From Bagarius yarrelli (lineage: Eukaryota; Chordata; Actinopteri; Siluriformes; Sisoridae), in assembly GCA_005784505.1 (NCBI GenBank), contig VCAZ01000134.1:955397-1019396 (forward strand): a DNA stretch of 64,000 bases, given 5' to 3'. The notes beneath the pieces were generated by a model, which did no database searches, was not told the DNA's origin, and saw only the letters and a list, made by a program, of their open reading frames with translations. Made by a program: the position numbers and the translations under genes. How positions within the stretch are numbered: the first letter of the stretch is position 1; each line of letters begins with the position of its first letter. Below are positions 50,216-63,300 of this stretch, piece after piece.

Positions 50216-52240
50216 CATTTTTATATGAGGATACCATATTGCATTTGGCTTGTTCATGAGGTACCTCATAAGAATGTCCATTTAAAAATAATATTAAATG
50301 ACTACAGTATAAGACTCCTTTCCTGTGTTCCCTGCATAAAGCTGAATACATTTCTGTCTTAAAGTCCTGTATGTGTGTGTATGTGTGTGTGTTTAAGAGA
50401 GACAGAGACTGAGAGGGTCGCTGCTCTGGTTTTCCTCCCTTCAGCACCCTATCTCTGTTGCCATGGAGAGACAGTTCTTGTCTCCCATAGGAGGAGGAAT
50501 TAACACCATTTTTAACTGGCTCTAGGGCCTCCCCCCTGCCAGACAGAGAAGGCGCTCTGCTCCACATACACAACTGCAAAGACACACACACGTACAGTTT
50601 ATCAAACATACATTCCCAGTTTGAACTGCCAGCTTCTGGTTGGTCATGCTAAGCAGTTTAGCCTCTGTCTGTTTATGCACAGAACAAAAAAAGGGTCTTT
50701 TTTTAATGGTTCTTCTTCTCTATTCTGGGAGCGTACTGCAGTGGGACAAAGAGTGTCTCACTCCCTTGCTACCCTTCTTCCCCCATGGCTCTCTCTCACC
50801 CATCTCTCTCTCATCGTCCTCTGTGTATAATTAGCCTCTGCAGTCTCTCATTAGGGTTGTGGGCCTGTCTGTCGCTCTGATTGTCCGTTCCCCCTGCAAT
50901 TATTCCATGACACCAAGGCCACAATGCTAACATCTCAGCACTGGCTGTTAACATTACAGAGACTGACAGAGATTACAGCAAAGAATTAAAAAAAATGTTT
51001 TAATGATTAGTTACAAGACATCTTTGCTTTGGCTTTAATGTAATACTTTCTTAAAATGGCCATAAAAAATAATTGTTTTAAAATAACTTTTAGCTGTTTA
51101 ATCATTTTGGTTTACAGTGGATGAATTGAATTAGACTAATCAATTAGATAACTTTGAGTTGTGTATGTAGAAGAGTCAAATTATTTAGAATGATAGTTCA
51201 TACACTCTTAAAAACGGTGGGTTATTTACTGTAGTCAACATCTATGTTAAACATGTTAGGTTACGAACCTTCATTGAATTGTTTGTTAAATTTTAACAGT
51301 CTACTGGCCCAACCTTCACAGATGATACACGGGTAAGTTAATGTCATACAATTTACAGATATTTGTGCTATTTTTTTTTTTACTTTACAAAAAGACTATA
51401 AGCCCTCACACATTAATATTTTCGCATTTTCTCTCCTGTCGACTGCTTTTTGTCCATATTTATATTTGTGACTAACAACATCGATGTTTGTTTTATAGCC
51501 ATGACAGAATAGTAAACATTTTATCTATAAAGTTGTAAAGATAATCATTGTATCAATGTAGCATAATAGCATCCCAAGCAAAATAAGTAAAAAAATAAAA
51601 AAAATAACCCAACAAATTAGTTATATTATTACCCAATTTATTGGGTAAAACCTACAGCCCAATGAAACGGGTTAAAATAACCCAACAATAGGCAGGTGCT
51701 ATATCAACCCACCATTGAGTCATTTTTAACCCAACTGTATATTTTTAAAGCATTTAAAGCATATAGAAAATGGTAGTCTGGTGGCACAAATTACCTCACA
51801 GCTCCAGTGATGCTTTCCTGAGCTTGATCATAGTGTGTTTTTCTACAGTTTTACCTGTTTCTCTGTTTCTTTCAGCTTCCACCCACAGTCCAATAAATAA
51901 ATTTGCTGCTCTGAATTGCCGCTATTTGTGAATGAGTTTGTGAATGTGTGGTGTGTGTGTGTGTGTGTGTATGACTAAAATCCCATGTAAGGTTTTTTAC
52001 TTAAGATACAATTAATAAAAATGAATAAATGAATGATTTTCATTCTAAATAACTAGTTGTCACATACCGAATAAATATTAGATGAATCCCAACCATCTGA
52101 TAAAATCTTTATTTTACTATAGCTTCCAACAAATATTTACACAGCACTTACCTAACAATTTGTTGCACTCTTACATGTAACGCAGAATTCCTTCAACAGG
52201 TTTAGTGTAAAAATAAATATTTGGCTTCATCACTGATGTC

Positions 52241-52690
52241 CTATACCTTAACTGGAGCTCCCGACCCTGATAAAGAGAAACAGCCCCATTGCAGGATGCT
52301 GTCTTTGGGTGATAAGCTGACAAGTGACCAGTATTTTCCAGATATTCCTATTAGTTTTTTTTGATGTTCTCTCCTTGTTCTCTCATCAATTCTTAGAAAA
52401 TACTTTCTATTGTTGGTTTTATCACTGTGCTGCCCCATTTTTTCCACTCGTTGATGATGGCCTTCACATTCCATGTTCTATGGTTCATTGAGTGTTTTAA
52501 AAACCCTATGTACCCCTGATCCCTTTGAAACAGTGGCATTCTGTGCATGCTTTTTATTGCTTGTACAAGGTTTTTTTGCGGACCATGGCTACAGCAGTCA
52601 AATGAAATCAAGAAGATTCTTCTGAAACACCATGCTTTTCTCTTTTTAAACATGAGTCTAGTTGAAAGCACAGTCACATGCCTCATTATT
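52241..52690 (-). pseudogene. Tc1-like transposase remnant
   Basis: Minus-strand fragments in two frames: KAIINEWKKWGSTV (helix-turn-helix end), RIDERTRREHQKK (linker) and LQWGCFSLSGSGAPVKV, which corresponds to the VWGCFS...G block of Tc1 transposases. Order and spacing fit a heavily deleted copy. No inverted repeats were located. Confidence 0.6.
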
Positions 52691-53039
52691 TACGATAATG
52701 AATTCCTCCTAAAACGTTTCCTCTTTAACATCGTTGTTGGGACAAAATTTGGACATGTTTTTTTTGCAACCGTAACAGAGGTGTTTAGGGTTTTTGTTTA
52801 TGTCTTTTGTTTACTTCCTGTTTTGTGATTCCCCTGTCCATGTGCCATGTTTCTATTGGTTTTCAGTTCTGTCTTGTCATTGGTTTATTTTGGTCATGTG
52901 TCCCTCATTGTGTTTAGGTGTTTCTTGTTTAGTTGTTTCCACCCCATTAGTTTGCACATTTAGTTTGTCAGGTCAGGTCTTGTCAGTTTAGTTTCATTCT
53001 TCTGTTTTTACATGTTTGTTTATTTGTTTGTCTTTTCAT

Positions 53040-53215
53040 TTGTTATTTCTTTAACCCTTTATTCCCTTAACCCCTTTTCCCCTTAACCCTTTATTTCCTT
53101 AACCTTTTATTTCCTTAATCCTAAATTTTCTTAAACCTTGGTCCCTTTAACCTTAAATTTTTACAATTTATTCTCCTAAAGGAATGTAGGGTTAAGGAAA
53201 TAAAAGGTTAATAAA
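53040..53215. repeat. Degenerate CCTTAACCCTTT repeats
   Basis: About 12 variants of TTCCCTTAACCC, TTTCCTTAACCTTTTA and similar, ending with an inverted piece GGGTTAAGGAAATAAAAGG. Confidence 0.75.
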
Positions 53216-56200
53216 TACTGCATTTACGTCGAAACCTATCTTTCGTGGCAATGGGTATGTGGACTTTTTTTAAAATCTACAGTCTAACCAATACAACAGA
53301 AGTATCTAAGAATATCAGAACAACACTCTGTGCTGTGTCTTTGGTTTTTCTCTAACTATCAGATCACTTTGTGTACATTGCCTCTTACAAATAACAAGAC
53401 AATACGCATAACATACCAAATATAACAATACAGTACCATTAACCTGTCAGGATCAAAACTTATTTTTCTACTGATCTAGAATAATAGCTAAAACTATTAT
53501 ATGCATTTATGTGAGTCCCAATGCATGTATAATGCAATTCTACATCCATCAGGATTTAAGAAATAGCTTTTAAAAACCTTAATTTTCCCCTGAAGATAAG
53601 CGTTACATTAAGATAATAATGACAAAGAGTAAAAAACAAAGCGGTCAGAAAGTGTGGCTGTTAATGATGAATTAAAGACAGAAATATGGGGCATGGGATA
53701 TGTTACTTATCGGTGGAGTCGGAGTCCTAGGAGTTTGTGATGTTCACAATATCTAAAGAGGAAGAGGGAAAATAATAGAGAATGAGAGAGGCAGAGAGGA
53801 GGGAAGTAATAAGGAATGCTATAGAGAGATGTGGAAATGGGAGGGACAACGGAGACAGTGAGTGAGAGAGACAGAGGCGTAATGTGGATTTAATGAAGGG
53901 GCTTTATGAACCAACAAGGAAAGGAAAGGGGAGGAGGGAGACATGAGGAGAGGATAGAAAAAGGAACCTAAAAAAAAAAAAAAAACAGTTTACCGTCATC
54001 GTTTCCTGCCTCTCACTTTCTCCACTGTCTGCCGTGGACAGGAGGGCTTTTAAATTTTGATTGAACTTTAGGAGGTAACCTGTTGCTATATTTGCTGCCA
54101 ACTAATCACTCGCAACACATCGTAACACAGCACCTTCATCAAACATACATTACATTACATACCTGTCGGCTTCTTCTCTGATTCATTCCCAGCTGCTTCA
54201 ACCAAGTGCCTGCGGTTTGATATTGAGTGTTATGACTCACACAAGAAAACAAATTGAATAACTGATGTCTAGGAATCTAATGATTCATGTGTCGGGCATT
54301 ACTTTTTCGGGTTTATAAAGAAAACACACAAATACAAACTGTACAGTGTTAATACATGGGTCAAATTATGTTTTTAGTTTATAGAAGCAAGTCTTATACT
54401 GGTGCAGTAATAACTCTGATCTGTTACTATGTAAAATGATTAAATGGTACTAATATAGATGGTCTAACAATTTTTTTAAATAAGAGTCGATAAGTGCATT
54501 CTCGGGTTTATAATTCGGGTAGGGCAACACATTATATAGCTCACTTTAGCATTTTTTTAAATTCGTACACATTATACTGGAATGGATGCACAGATAATGG
54601 ACATCTATGTGCATTTGTTTGGCCAATCAATAGATGTTTCAAATACCCAACTCTGGAATGTGGAGTCAAAACCATTAAACTATAACCATAAAACGAGAGA
54701 GAACGTCTTATTAAAGCCGCACGTAGCCCTCTTAGAAAGTCATAACCATGAATTCTTACCATTGAAAAAACAGTGATGTCTCTAAAAGAACAAAGATTTA
54801 CAGCTTTATTTACAGACACCATTGGTGGTGGAATTTATTTTAAAAAATACATTTATATCGAGTTTAATGATAACAATAATCCTGTTGTTGAAATAAAGTA
54901 CAAATAAATTTCTGTTCACAGTAACTATCAGCCTACTAGACTATTATAATTCACTGGATTCGTTTAGTAGGTGGTTATAATGTGTTTTTTTTTCAATAAT
55001 GTCTGGATTGCAGAATTTCTTTCATGAGATCTTTTACAGTCAGGACATCTTCTGTGGAAATGCTCTACAGTTTTTATGTTTTCTCAGCTTAAAATATTTT
55101 GCCTCTATTAGCCAGATGTCCTCTTTTAGTGCCCAGTACATGATTGGGTATAATATATTCTATAATATAAGGACAAAATTATCCTTCGCACATTTGTGTA
55201 CTCTGCTTAACAACGTGAATTTTTATTTTTTTTTAAATAACAGCAGATACGAAAACCTAAAAAATCAAAAACATAGAAGTAATATTAATCAGTTTTTAAT
55301 TATTATTACTGAGTTTAGTGGGTAGGGTTAGATTCAGGTGTACAACATTATCTGCAAAGTGTATCAGTCTTAAATATAATAATCTAACAGTTTACATCTA
55401 GTGGTTGAATCAGTACTTGTAGGGAATGTAGCATACACATAGTGATTTTTAACCCACATAACTACTACAGCGTCAATTACCATCCAGTCTTATAAAAATG
55501 TGCATGCTTCTTTCAATCAAATAATGCAAGATTCTAAAGATATCTAGATGTACATAAAGCCAACTAGTAGCCGATTTCTTTAAAAAAAAATTCAGATCTT
55601 TAGGGCCATGAATGGAACATGCCGATCAAGTTTTGTTGAACTACATAAACCTTGTCTAATAGCTGCTCAAATTTTTTTGGCCAATGTCAGCCATGTTTTT
55701 TAGAAGATACAAGAATGTCACTCATAGACACTCATTCCATTTAGGAATTATAGCCATTTTAGTAAAACTGGCCCCAGCTGTCTATAAATCTATCTATAAA
55801 GTGATAGTCTATAAATAATTTTTTTTACAAATAATCATTAATATTCCCTATCTAGAAAATGTTTCTGCAGTGATTTGGTTCTGATCGAGCGAAAAATGTA
55901 GGACTAGTTCACAAAAGTTTTCAGGTTTTTGAACTAAATTTTGCAGAAAAAGTGGTAGAGCAAATCCGTCACTAGCAGTTTTGTTCGATTCAAGACAAGG
56001 ATTAAAAAAAAAACTTTGAGTCTACCACAAACAATGTATGAACCAAAGCCAAAACGATCTGAAATTATTGTTTTTGGCGTTGTAGTGCCCCCATTTGGCC
56101 GATTGGGGTGGCTCTTTGTATCTAAGTAGCTGTCAGGACTACATCAGCCTGACCAAGTTTCAGCTCGTTAGGCCTTACGGTTTGGGCTGCAAATTTAGTT

Positions 56201-58261
56201 TTAGCGAAGAAAGAAAAAAAAAATCAATAATAATAATAATCATACCTACAATTGCAATAGGGTTTCCGCTCTACATGCTTAAACCCCTAATAAAAGTGGA
56301 TGGTCCTCACAATGATAAATGTGCATGTGTGTGTGTGTGTGTGTGTATGCAACTGACCCAGCTGCTTCTTTATTGTGGCCTGTGTCTTTATAACCCCTGT
56401 GTGTAGGACTGTTCAGCAAGTCAGTGCACTGTGTGTGTACATGTGTGAGACTGCCGGAGGGGGGTGGGGGGTCGGAGGCAGCCGCTTGCCCAGTCAGCTC
56501 CACCAGTATCCTAGCAACAGAGCTGTTTGGAGCAGGACAGAAAGAATAAGAGAGAGAGAGAGAGGGAGAGAGAGAGAGAAGGACAGAGAGAGACGTAGAA
56601 AAAAATATGAGGTATAGAAAGTAGGATAGGGGATAGAGGGGATAAATAATATGGCACATCAGGGAAAAGCAGGGTTTACTAGAGGTTGGTGAAAATGGGA
56701 TGAGTGGAGTTGAAAATGTAAGAAACAGAAAGAGTGAGCGAGCATGCAAGAGAGAGATGAAGGAAGAAGCTTGAGTGAGCTTTAGCTTGAAAGTGCTGAT
56801 TGCTGCTGCTGACATTACATGGGTCGTCTTTAAAATGATGTGACAATGACGAAACCACACACTCACTGGCCTATTAAAGCAGCTGCTTATCCTCTGAGGC
56901 ACAAATACACGCTTACGCATTCACACATGTAACATTTGCCACTACACTGCAGTTTACTTGCAGCTATACCACACAGAAAATAATACGACACAGTGTGTCG
57001 ATTGTTGCTGGTGATAGTGTCTGTTCAGCTAACTCGAATCTCTGCTTGTGCTCAAAGCAAGATTATTATAAACTACAGGATATGCCGTAGGACACATGCT
57101 GCAGCTATTTAGCGTGCTAGCGAAAATGACATGCTCGCATGCATTCAAGGCTCTGAAAAATATATTTGTGGAGATATTTGTGTAGGAAAATAGAAACACA
57201 TTTGGATTGTTTTCCTTAAGAATTGTATTTTCATTCAATGTACAGCCTTTATTTTGGCAGTGTGTGTGTGTGTGTTTGTGTGTAATGGACCTCAGTTCAG
57301 CATCAGGGTGCATCGGTTGTGTCAGGCATGAACCCGAAATGTCAGCCTTCCTGGCCTAGTTTCATTTCCCACACTCTCACTTTCACAGTGATGTGCTGTT
57401 AGATTGAGGAAACAGGTGTTTGTGTGTGTATGTGTGTGTGTGTGTGTGTGTGTGTCTGTTTTCAGGCTACCGAATAGAGGAATCGAGTTGAGATGATGAT
57501 GTTTATAGGACAGAGGGAGTCAAACCTTAGAGCTGAAATACACACACTCCTTGCCCGTAGCTAAAGCTACGGTTTTCTTCTCAAAGGAACAGAAGTCTGC
57601 ATCACATCATGTCCTAGAGGGGTTATTTTCTGAAACAGTTTTTTTGTAGCTAAGAGAGAGAAAGAGAGAGAGAGGAAGGAAGAGATTAGTGGGGTAGATG
57701 AAAGAGGAAGGGAGGGAGAGAAAGGATGAGTGCAGGAGAGTGAAAGCGCTAAACCAGGACGGGACCCTAAAAACGCTGGAAATATGTAAATCATGTTGGG
57801 GTTTTTTTCTGCCGTGCTGAACACTGCATAAAAGCCACATGCAATCACACCTATTTTAATGATAAGAACATAATAAAGGTGATAATTATTATTGGAAGTA
57901 AAAGCACAAGCACGGGAGGACGACTAGCGAAGGCCGGATTAAAGCGAACCCACTCTGCGCACTGGTTTTAGTTGCCATAGGAACGTCCATTACCTGGCAC
58001 TCGGGAGAGAGGAGTAAGATAGAAGAAAGAAAGGAAGAGGTACTGGGACAAATAAAGAGAGAGATGGATAGAGGGGACTGAGTAAGAGAGGGGTAAATAA
58101 ATCGGGTATAGGCAATAAAGAAAAAGGAGTGCAAAAAAGAGCAAAGTTATTTATAGGGACTGAAGGAAGGAAGGAAGAAGCTCTTACACCCTCTTACACC
58201 TGATAATCACACAAACCTTCAACATGTCTCTGAACATCTACCATACAAGATTAACTGTTAA

Positions 58262-58465
58262 CTGGGGAAGTTGTAGTGCAGTGGTTAAATGGTTGGACTG
58301 CTAATTGTGAGATCGGGGTTCGGGTTCCTGGCACCACCAAGTTGCCACTGTTGGGCTCCTGAGCAAGGCCCTTAACCCCCAATTGCTCAGTTGTATAAAA
58401 GAGAGAAATGTAAGTCGCTTTGGATAAGGACGTCTGCCAAAATGCAGTAAATGTTAATGTAACCA
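58262..58465 (+). mobile_element. Full-length tRNA-derived SINE
   Basis: The best copy in the window: A-box-like TAGTGCAGTGGTTAA, B-box GGGGTTCGGGTTCC, core GGGCTCCTGAGCAAGGCCC, then CAATTGCTCAGTTGTATAAA and the LINE-like tail GTCGCTTTGGATAAGGACG, GTCTGCCAAA. Confidence 0.85.
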
Positions 58466-59214
58466 CACTGCTCGGTGCACACTACAACATGGATTAAAAA
58501 TACAGAACACAAAATATGGTAAAAACAAAAAGCAGATGTGTGCCAAAATGTGAATCATCTAATATCCTGAGGTGAAATATACAGTGGTGAATTAGATCGT
58601 AAAAGGTTATGTGACAAGGAGACATGAACCAAGGAAACAAAAGGACAAAAACAAAGAAAGTAGACACGTGGAAAAAATATGCGGAAGAACAGGCAGGTGA
58701 GCCCATGTGGGATGAAGGAGCCAGGCGGTTGTTGTAACAATCAGAGTTTCAGCAGGCATCACATGACCCGCTGCCCCACACACCTGCCTGGAAGAGTGCC
58801 AACAGTTACCATAGCAACGAGGTCAGTAGGAGAGAAAGCAGGTATTTAAAGGGGGTCTGTGGCAGTAGGTGGGGCAGAGGGTGAGTGTGGCATAAAACAA
58901 TGTTATTTTTCAAATGCAATGGCATAAAAGCCTTCCACGCTCCTGTAACTCTCTGGCTGTGTCTCTATTGCATAGTTCAGCAACCCCTCTTCTCCAGACC
59001 TTTGTGTTAGAGGAGGTAATAGAATTGACTTACAGACATGTGCTCTGAGAATTTGGTGCTTATTGAGTGATGCAGGGTGTTGTTGTTTTTAGTCTCAGAT
59101 ACATAAAACATGTCTAATTGATATATTAGTTTAGTATCTGAGGGTTAGTGTCTCAGATTTAGGGTCTATGTTAATTGAGGCCATAAAAAATGTATAGTCA
59201 CACTAGGCTACTTC

Positions 59215-59365
59215 ATAGAGATATTCATTCATTTATATTCTATACCCGCTTATTCCCTAATTCGGGGTCACAGGGATCTGCTGGAGCCTGTTCCAGCCGT
59301 CTCTGAAAGGGCAAAAGGCAGAAAAGGACACCCTAGACAGGTCGCCAGTCAGTGGGCCACACACA
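59215..59365 (+). repeat. Dispersed fish repeat (same family as 7975-8185)
   Basis: TATACCCGCTTATTCCCTAA, GGGTCACAGGGATCTGCTGG, AGCCTGTTCCAGCC and GACAGGTCGCCAGTC. This text is very common in teleost genomes; its element class is not clear from this copy. Confidence 0.6.
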
Positions 59366-60220
59366 GTCACTTACATAGAGATATATTTTATAAATATATA
59401 ATAGTTTTATAAATAGATCTAAATATCGAATCTAAAATCTAATAATAATAATAATAATAATAATAAAATGTAAAGAAAAAAGTATCTTAAACGTGTTTGG
59501 ATGTTTTTGGTTGAATATGCTAACTAGCGGGGTGGATGTGATTTTGCCAAGTAGGATGTGATCCTAAAATAATATCCTTTGGTAATCCTGAATTAACATT
59601 TCAATCAACCAATCATAACCATCTGACCAAAACCAAACCCGACACAAAAAAATGAAAAACCTTAACTGAGTAAATGCTGACAAATAGTTTATTGTCTGGG
59701 ACTAAATACTCATTCATTCTGGAATAATTTACTGACAATGACGATTCCTGGATTAACATTAAATCACTATATGAAATTAGACAAACTATATTAAAATAAT
59801 TGATGATAGTCCAGAAATAACATTAATGAATTTAGACTGTATTAATTATAATGATTCAAAATAAACATTAATAAATTTAGACAGTGAATCATAAACAATC
59901 ACTAATAAATAATTAAATGTAAAATCTTCTAAAACGGTGAACCTGTAAAACCGCAACAGTCTTACTATAAAAGAAGGTTTACATTCATTTAATTAAATCA
60001 CAACCCAAGCTATATTTTTATAACCATAAACTTAAAAGAAAATCTATGAATTCATTATTTATTTATGCACACACACCTAAATACATTTTACTGCACACAC
60101 ACACATTTATTTTTATGATTAATGTCAAGAAGTTCTCTGCTGGATATATATACATTCCAAGGTCATCAATATTCATTCTTATGATTGAGCTAATGTCCCT
60201 ATTTCCCCTTTGTCCTGCAG

Positions 60221-60373
60221 TGCTCTGATGGCGGACAGACCCAGGACAGTTCTCTGAAGCGTGTTGCAGTCGTGGAGGATTTTTTCGACATCATCTACGC
60301 CATGCACGTGGAGATGGGGGCAGATCCAGGAAGAGCACCCAAACATGCTGGCCAGAAAAAGACCTACAAAGCG
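60221..60373 (+). CDS. nol4l: nol4l second recognised coding exon
   Basis: Acceptor TGTCCTGCAG before 60221 and donor AAAGCG|GTAAAA after 60373. The exon is 153 bases (51 codons) and open in phase 0. It reads DSSLKRVAVVEDFFDIIYA, then MHVEMGADPGRAPKHAGQK and KTYKA, a strongly conserved block of NOL4/NOL4L. The choice of NOL4L over NOL4 rests on neighbours: NOL4L lies next to DNMT3B and MAPRE1 in human. The next exon, expected to start with AI.E.YAFLPREAVTRFL, is not in the window. Function is poorly known (nucleolar or nuclear protein). Confidence 0.9.
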
Positions 60374-63300
60374 GTAAAACAAAGCACAACAGTTTCTAAC
60401 ATTAACATATGCGTAACGGAAGCACAAAGCAGGGCAGATGACAAATAGAAAAAAAAGGGAAAATTTATTAAAGAAATATTTTATTTACAAGTGAAAGCGC
60501 AGCCGTGCTTTGACAAGGCAAATTTCATTTCATGTTTATTGACTTCGTTTCAGCGTTACTTACAAACGATAGAAAAAAAATATGCTATTGTCTAAAGAAT
60601 TATCTGATAATAGAGAGCTATGCAATTGTGTTAAATATATTTCTTAACCAGTTTTCACACTGGTCTCATTTTAATCTTGGATAATACGGCTATGTGATAT
60701 AATTAGATTAAATTTATTAAATGGCATTTGCATGGCTCCTGCTGATTTGCGTAGACTTCTGTAAGTCTATTATCTATTTAGTATCCCTTTTCCACCTGCC
60801 TTATCTCTCTCTCTCTCTCTCTCTCTTTCCCTCTCTCTCTTTATGAGATGCCTATATGGCACAATAGTTAGGTAAGGGAAACTGAGAATCATAATTTGTA
60901 TACATAAATGTAAACTAGTATACAAATTTTAATTAAAGGAAAAACCAATTACAGAGAGTGATTTGTCATATCCAAGCCAAGGGACTGCTTACACATATGT
61001 TAAGATTAAAATAATATTGATTGTATTTATTATTATTATTAATAATGATGTTTTTTTTAAATAATTTTTCCCTATTGGCAACTCCTGATCTGTGAATGGG
61101 GGTAGGGTCCTTCAGCAAGAGATCACCCCATCACGGTAGAAGTGTTCTATCATGGGATAAGGTGGTCAGTCAAAAACCTTATATTGATTTGTTTTGGCAT
61201 TTCGCTCTAAAGGAACCAAAAAACCCCCACAGCATATCAGAACCTCTTTCTGAAGGGTCAAATACTCAGGACTCTATTGTTCTCTTAGTGAACACCACTC
61301 TTAGACTCGCCCTCTTATGGAAAATATGGTGTGGGACGAGTAATCTGACCAAAGCACTTATTTCCACGTCTCTGTAGAGCATCTATGGCTTTTGCACTAC
61401 TTAAATCATTAAATGTGTGTACGTCTTTGTAATTAAGGTGTATGGACCTTAACCCTAACCGAAAAAGCATCTTTATGTAGTTACAGAAGGTACACGATGC
61501 TGAAAATATGATCACATCCTGCATTACACATTCAAATTCAAATTTTATTTGTCACATACATGATTATAGACAGAACAACATACAGTGAAATGTTCCTTTT
61601 TTGACTCTTAGAAGAGAATTAAATTAAATCAAATTATGTCGAAAATATACCGAAAAAAAGTAAAATGAAAAATAGAATAAAATAGAATACAATAAATATA
61701 ATAAAATAATAGCGTGTGTGTATATAAAGTGACTGTATATATAAAATGACTAATGAAATTTGAAGTGTGGTTGTGTGTGTAGTGGGGTGTGTGTGTGTCC
61801 CAGTTTCAGATGTTCTCCTGCTTCAGAGCCTGAATGGCCTGTGAGAAGAAGCTTCTCCTCATTCCTTCTCTGCTGTGAATGTAACAGAAATAAAAGTTCA
61901 TTGTTGGGATTCTCAGACCCCTGACAATAGGGCCTGTGTTTTAAGCAACATAAAGTGTGTACTTCAGCTCAGTTGGGTTTGAACTAATTGGGATTCAACC
62001 TCAATCAACCACCGATATCCAACGTAACGAACTAAATAAGAAATGAAGATTCAGTCACCGTTGTTTCCTGTGACTAAACTCTTGCCGCCTATGATGTAAA
62101 TAAAACTTTTTTCAAGGTATACAATCCTTTATTGTTTAAAATTCTACAGTATATGTAGCCCGATGGTAATATATTTAAAACTTCATATATATAAGACATA
62201 AAGGGAAAGATTTATATTGCTATACTATCCTCAGACATGCTTACAGATGAAGCTTTTTCTATGTGAAAGCTGATTACTCCGATTAATACTAAATGAAAAA
62301 CTACTCAGAACAGAAGCCTAATTAGGATAAGCTTATTTCCATAACTTCAAAATGTAACCAAAGCTGTGCAAAATTATACACCATATGTAATAGATTATAT
62401 ATGCTACAGCATAAAGAGCAAATAAACACATCTGGAGTATGGGTGGGAATATGACACCTCGAATTAAGGATTTTTTTTTATTATTATTATTGCTACTACA
62501 GTCACATGAAGAAATGCCAAGAAATTCTACCCGTGAACAATTTCAATAATCTCTGTGCTCTGTTCTCACAGTGTGTGAAAGCAGGTGTCAGGTTTTCCAC
62601 CCCCATCAAGCTCTTCACTAATCACCTAATTAAAACTATTAGTCACCTGATAGGCCTGTTTTGACATTTGGCACACCACAGTCCCACAGAGACCCGCTGA
62701 ACTGTCCATCATAAACAATATCTGCTATCTTATTGCCCTTAACGTCTGTTGATTGGCTGTGACTTTTAAAATGAGGTGTGACTGGGAGAGATGCTATGTG
62801 ATTGGTGTGATTTGCTGTGGTTGGACAGGCTTTGATTGGCTATAATCAGCCGTGACTGATACTGATAGGTTGTTTACCTCAACTCCACCCATAACCAGAG
62901 ATGGTAAAGCAAAAGACTAGCCAGTTGGGAAAGACTTGCCTTAAATTAAAGTTTGCTTTCAAATCTGAGTTAAAATAATTTTAGACATAGTTTTATTTAC
63001 AGATGGTGATTTTCACCAGGAAACTAATAGGATGTATAAACTTTAAGGCCATATAGGGTTAGTGCAGACAGACAGAATTTAACACTTTGGCTCCAAGACT
63101 TGTCATTTTAACCCACTGTCTTGTCTGTAAACTCTGCCCTCTTGTGGTGATAAAATGTGGCTGTGGTTATCTTTTAGATGGGCTGTGTTGACTAGATTTG
63201 TTTAAAATAATGTGTGTGTGAAGGATTATATTAAACAGTGGCAGGCCTTGCATTTGATACCTGAGCCTTCAGTGTGGACTTGGCTGACAGATACACCTCT

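Larger units (their letters stand above)
40278..60220 (+). other. First large intron of nol4l
   Basis: About 20 kb between the nol4l donor and the next recognised exon. It contains the LINE, SINE, Tc1 and microsatellite features listed separately, a dispersed-repeat piece at about 51865-51960, and otherwise AT-rich unique sequence. No other coding exon is supported. A shorter unrecognised nol4l exon cannot be excluded. Confidence 0.6.

Noticed and set aside
56279..56920. 213-codon open frame on the minus strand
   Set aside because: It is made largely of CT- and CA-repeat translations (runs of Ser/Leu and His/Thr) and has no recognisable domain.
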